DNA of 64,000 bases. It comes from Marinicauda pacifica. Lineage in GTDB: Bacteria; Pseudomonadota; Alphaproteobacteria; Caulobacterales; Maricaulaceae. Shown piece by piece: positions 61,919 through 64,000 of this stretch. Numbering within the stretch: the stretch's first letter is position 1; each line of letters starts with the position of its first letter. The position numbers were made by a program, and so were the translations under genes. Where the stretch lies: assembly GCF_004793635.1 (NCBI RefSeq), contig NZ_SRXV01000003.1, positions 558,001-622,000 on the forward strand. The letters run 5' to 3'. The notes beneath the pieces were generated by a model, which saw only the letters and a program-made list of their open reading frames with translations, did no database searches and was not told the origin of the DNA.

Positions 61919-63502
61919 GTGGTGTCCCCGGCCCAGGCGTGGCGGAGAGGGCGCGCCCGGCTGCGAACCCTGGATTGCCGCGCGTCAGGGGCCCTCCTCT
62001 TCCTGGCCGGCGCGGTCTCCTCCCTCGCATTCGCGCCCTTCCATATCCAGCCCGTGTATCTGGCCGGCCTGTGCCTGCTCATTTTCATGCTGGACGATGC
62101 GCGCACCAAAGCGCGTCCGGTCCGGTCGGGCCTGTATCGGGGCTGGATGTTCGCGGCGGGCCTGTTTCTCGCCAGCGTGTACTGGGTCGCCAACGCCTTT
62201 ATCGAGCGCGGCGAACCCTACGCCTATTTCTTCTGGGTACCGCTTATCCTCATGCCGGCCGGGCTCGCCTTGTTCTGGGCCCTCGCCAGCGCAGCCTATG
62301 TGCGCCTATCGCGGCGGGGCCCTGTGCGGGTGGTTCTGTTCGCGGCTCTGCTGACACTCGCTGAATATCTGCGCGCGCACATCCTCTCCGGCTTTCCCTG
62401 GAATATTCCCGGCCAGGTCTGGATTGCTGGCGAGCCGATCAGCCAGACGGCAAGCGTGATCGGGATCAACGGGCTTTCGGCACTGACGCTTCTGACCCTT
62501 TCAAGTCCGGCCGCTCTGAGCGGGAGCGGCCGGACGCCGGTCCGCTTCCTCGTGCCTGCCGCTGCCGTGATTGCGCTCGCGGGCCTGTTCGCGTTCGGCG
62601 CAATCCGGCTGTCGGCAACCGACATCGAGGAAACCGGGGCCGAGCTCAGGATCGTGAAGCTTGGTCTCGCTCAGTCGGAACGCGACTACGAGGCCCGAGC
62701 GGCGATCCTGGATGAGTATCTCGCCCTGTCCGCGTCACCGGGACTGGAACACATGTCTGCGGTCGTCTGGCCGGAGGGTGCTGTTCCGGGCCTGATCCTG
62801 CGTGAGCCGGAGCTGGTATCGCGCATTGGCGAGACGCTCGGACCGGTTCCCCTGATACTGGGCACCGCCCGGGTAGAGACCGGGGCGCGTCCCTATCTCT
62901 ACTATAACTCGCTCGCCGTTCTCGACTGGGTATCGGGTGAGCCGCGCCTCAGCGCCGTTTATGACAAGGCACGCCTTGTTCCTTTCGGCGAAGGCAATCC
63001 GATCCGGAATCTAACAGAAATTTTAGGTTTTACTTCGCTGTCTACAAACTCGCCTTTTTATACCCCGGGCGAGGGAGCCAGCGTGTTGGAAGTTAACGGT
63101 CTACCACCTTTCTTGCCACTCATTTGTTATGAGGTGATTTTCCCCGGGTTCATCCGCGGTGCACAATCAGAAGCCGCATGGTTGCTGAATATTTCGAATG
63201 ATTCCTGGTACGGCCAAGCCTCCGGTCCATATCAGCATTTCAATATTGCCCGGTACCGCTCAATCGAGACTGGCCTTCCCATGGTCCGGTCAGCCTCAGC
63301 GGGAGTCTCCGGACTGGTTGATCCTCTCGGGCGAGGAACACAACTTACAGGACTTCAATCCAGCCAAGCGCTAGATATCCGGTTGCTTGCAGCGATAGCC
63401 AAACCGTTCTACGCGACCCATGGTGATTCACCTTGGGTTATCGCATTTATCGTAATGCTGCTTTTGATTCATGCGCCGCGGATTTACGCGCGACTTGGGT
63501 AA
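61919..63502 (+). CDS. lnt: Apolipoprotein N-acyltransferase
   Basis: A 527-residue inner-membrane enzyme adding the third acyl chain to lipoproteins. Several N-terminal helices precede the nitrilase-like domain. The catalytic triad can be placed: Glu in VVWPEGAVPG, Lys in VYDKARLVPFGEG and Cys in LICYEVIFP. From about 63000 the codons become clearly A/T-richer than in the first two-thirds. GTG 61919 is the start; GTG 61922 is an alternative. This is the expected partner of the lipoprotein genes in the window. Confidence 0.95.
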   Translation: MVSPAQAWRRGRARLRTLDCRASGALLFLAGAVSSLAFAPFHIQPVYLAGLCLLIFMLDDARTKARPVRSGLYRGWMFAAGLFLASVYWVANAFIERGEPYAYFFWVPLILMPAGLALFWALASAAYVRLSRRGPVRVVLFAALLTLAEYLRAHILSGFPWNIPGQVWIAGEPISQTASVIGINGLSALTLLTLSSPAALSGSGRTPVRFLVPAAAVIALAGLFAFGAIRLSATDIEETGAELRIVKLGLAQSERDYEARAAILDEYLALSASPGLEHMSAVVWPEGAVPGLILREPELVSRIGETLGPVPLILGTARVETGARPYLYYNSLAVLDWVSGEPRLSAVYDKARLVPFGEGNPIRNLTEILGFTSLSTNSPFYTPGEGASVLEVNGLPPFLPLICYEVIFPGFIRGAQSEAAWLLNISNDSWYGQASGPYQHFNIARYRSIETGLPMVRSASAGVSGLVDPLGRGTQLTGLQSSQALDIRLLAAIAKPFYATHGDSPWVIAFIVMLLLIHAPRIYARLG

Positions 63503-63599
63503 CCTTGGCGCAAGGCGGTATCAACCGAGGCGCGTTTCAGGCGCCGAGACTTGTAGAGTTTGAGTCTTCGTCCAGATTGGTCACAAGGAATAGCCGATC

Positions 63600-64000
63600 A
63601 TGAGCACCAATCCCCGCGGCCCGAATGCTGTCGACCGTCATGTCGGATCGCGCGTGCGCCTGCGCCGCCAGCTCTTGAACATGAGTCAGGAGAAACTGGG
63701 CGAGGAGCTGGGTGTCACATTCCAGCAGGTGCAGAAATACGAGCGCGGGGCCAATCGCATCGGCGCGGGGCGTCTGTGGAATCTGGCCCGCGTGCTCGAT
63801 GTTCCTGTCTCCTTCTTTTTCGAGGGCGCCAGCGAGAATGCCGGCCAGTCGGGATTTGCCGAAGGCGACCAGACGCCGATTATCGACGATTTCATCCAGT
63901 CTGCAGACGGCGTTCAGTTGGCTCAGGCCTTCGCTCGTATCCGCGATTCCAAGGTGCGCAGGCGGATTCTCGAGCTTGTCAGAACCCTCGCGGCTGAAGA
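63600..64000 (+). CDS. XRE family transcriptional regulator (truncated)
   Basis: The first 133 codons; the window ends before the stop. The HTH_XRE domain is RVRLRRQLLNMSQEKLGEEL followed by GVTFQQVQKYERGANRI. The C-terminal part (DFIQSADGVQLAQAFARI) is a short regulatory domain seen in small alphaproteobacterial regulators found downstream of lnt, often before metK. Targets are unknown. Confidence 0.85.
   Translation, partial: MSTNPRGPNAVDRHVGSRVRLRRQLLNMSQEKLGEELGVTFQQVQKYERGANRIGAGRLWNLARVLDVPVSFFFEGASENAGQSGFAEGDQTPIIDDFIQSADGVQLAQAFARIRDSKVRRRILELVRTLAAE

Overview
The window is GC-rich, gene-dense alphaproteobacterial chromosome. Several features point to a stalked or dimorphic marine lineage (Caulobacterales/Maricaulales, for example a Maricaulis-, Oceanicaulis- or Glycocaulis-like genome): parAB-rsmG-mnmG-mnmE-rho-heme order, a hemE/ppsR-flanked origin with a CtrA-type box, CenR- and NtrZ-like regulators, and TorF and Pmp3 proteins. 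The exact genus is inference; no rRNA or tRNA gene was seen.

Layout. 0-9.6 kb: end of an APC permease, rph divergent from hrcA-grpE, a Pmp3 protein, two paralogous glycine-zipper lipoproteins flanking alkB, then dnaK-dnaJ-dapB. 9.5-17.4 kb: an apparently SOS-controlled small gene, gloA, an Ada-like regulator/methyltransferase, a DUF2244 protein, lolA, yggS divergent from a degenerate ThiE-like gene, an NtrZ-like protein, a porin and a DUF3576 lipoprotein. 17.4-26.8 kb: lptE-holA(+) converge on mnmG-rsmG-parA-parB(-); mnmE follows. Four perfect parS sites and one near-perfect site lie in 5.3 kb. 26.8-33.0 kb: GST, a palindromic repeat cluster, a PadR/HAAS pair with an operator-like palindrome, rho, and hemE-hemH-hemJ.

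33.05-33.55 kb is the probable replication origin: TTAA-N7-TTAA, DnaA-like boxes, a 16-bp A/T palindrome, an 11-bp direct repeat and two GANTC sites. To its right runs a tightly overlapping operon, ppsR-maf-aroE-coaE-dnaQ, then secB divergent from tim44-mltA-smr. 40.4-41.1 kb is an unusual A/T-rich intergenic region before amt-torF. 43.3-55 kb holds hslU and hslV split by a VOC gene, an L,D-transpeptidase, cenR, xth, a GGDEF-EAL protein, an adenosine kinase, an ATP-grasp protein and a universal stress protein. 55-64 kb carries nfu, a RutE-like nitroreductase, then tsaB-rimI, fur, miaB-phoH-ybeY-corC-lnt and a truncated XRE regulator.

The genes are mostly core housekeeping: origin and centromere, proteostasis (HrcA/GrpE/DnaK/DnaJ, HslUV, SecB), heme, tRNA modification and envelope biogenesis. 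The most unusual signals are non-coding: parS sites embedded in genes in one fixed reading frame, two orphan leucine-codon-rich leader-like elements, an SOS promoter on an uncharacterised small gene, and the origin repeats. No CRISPR array, prophage, transposase or obvious defence system was recognised.
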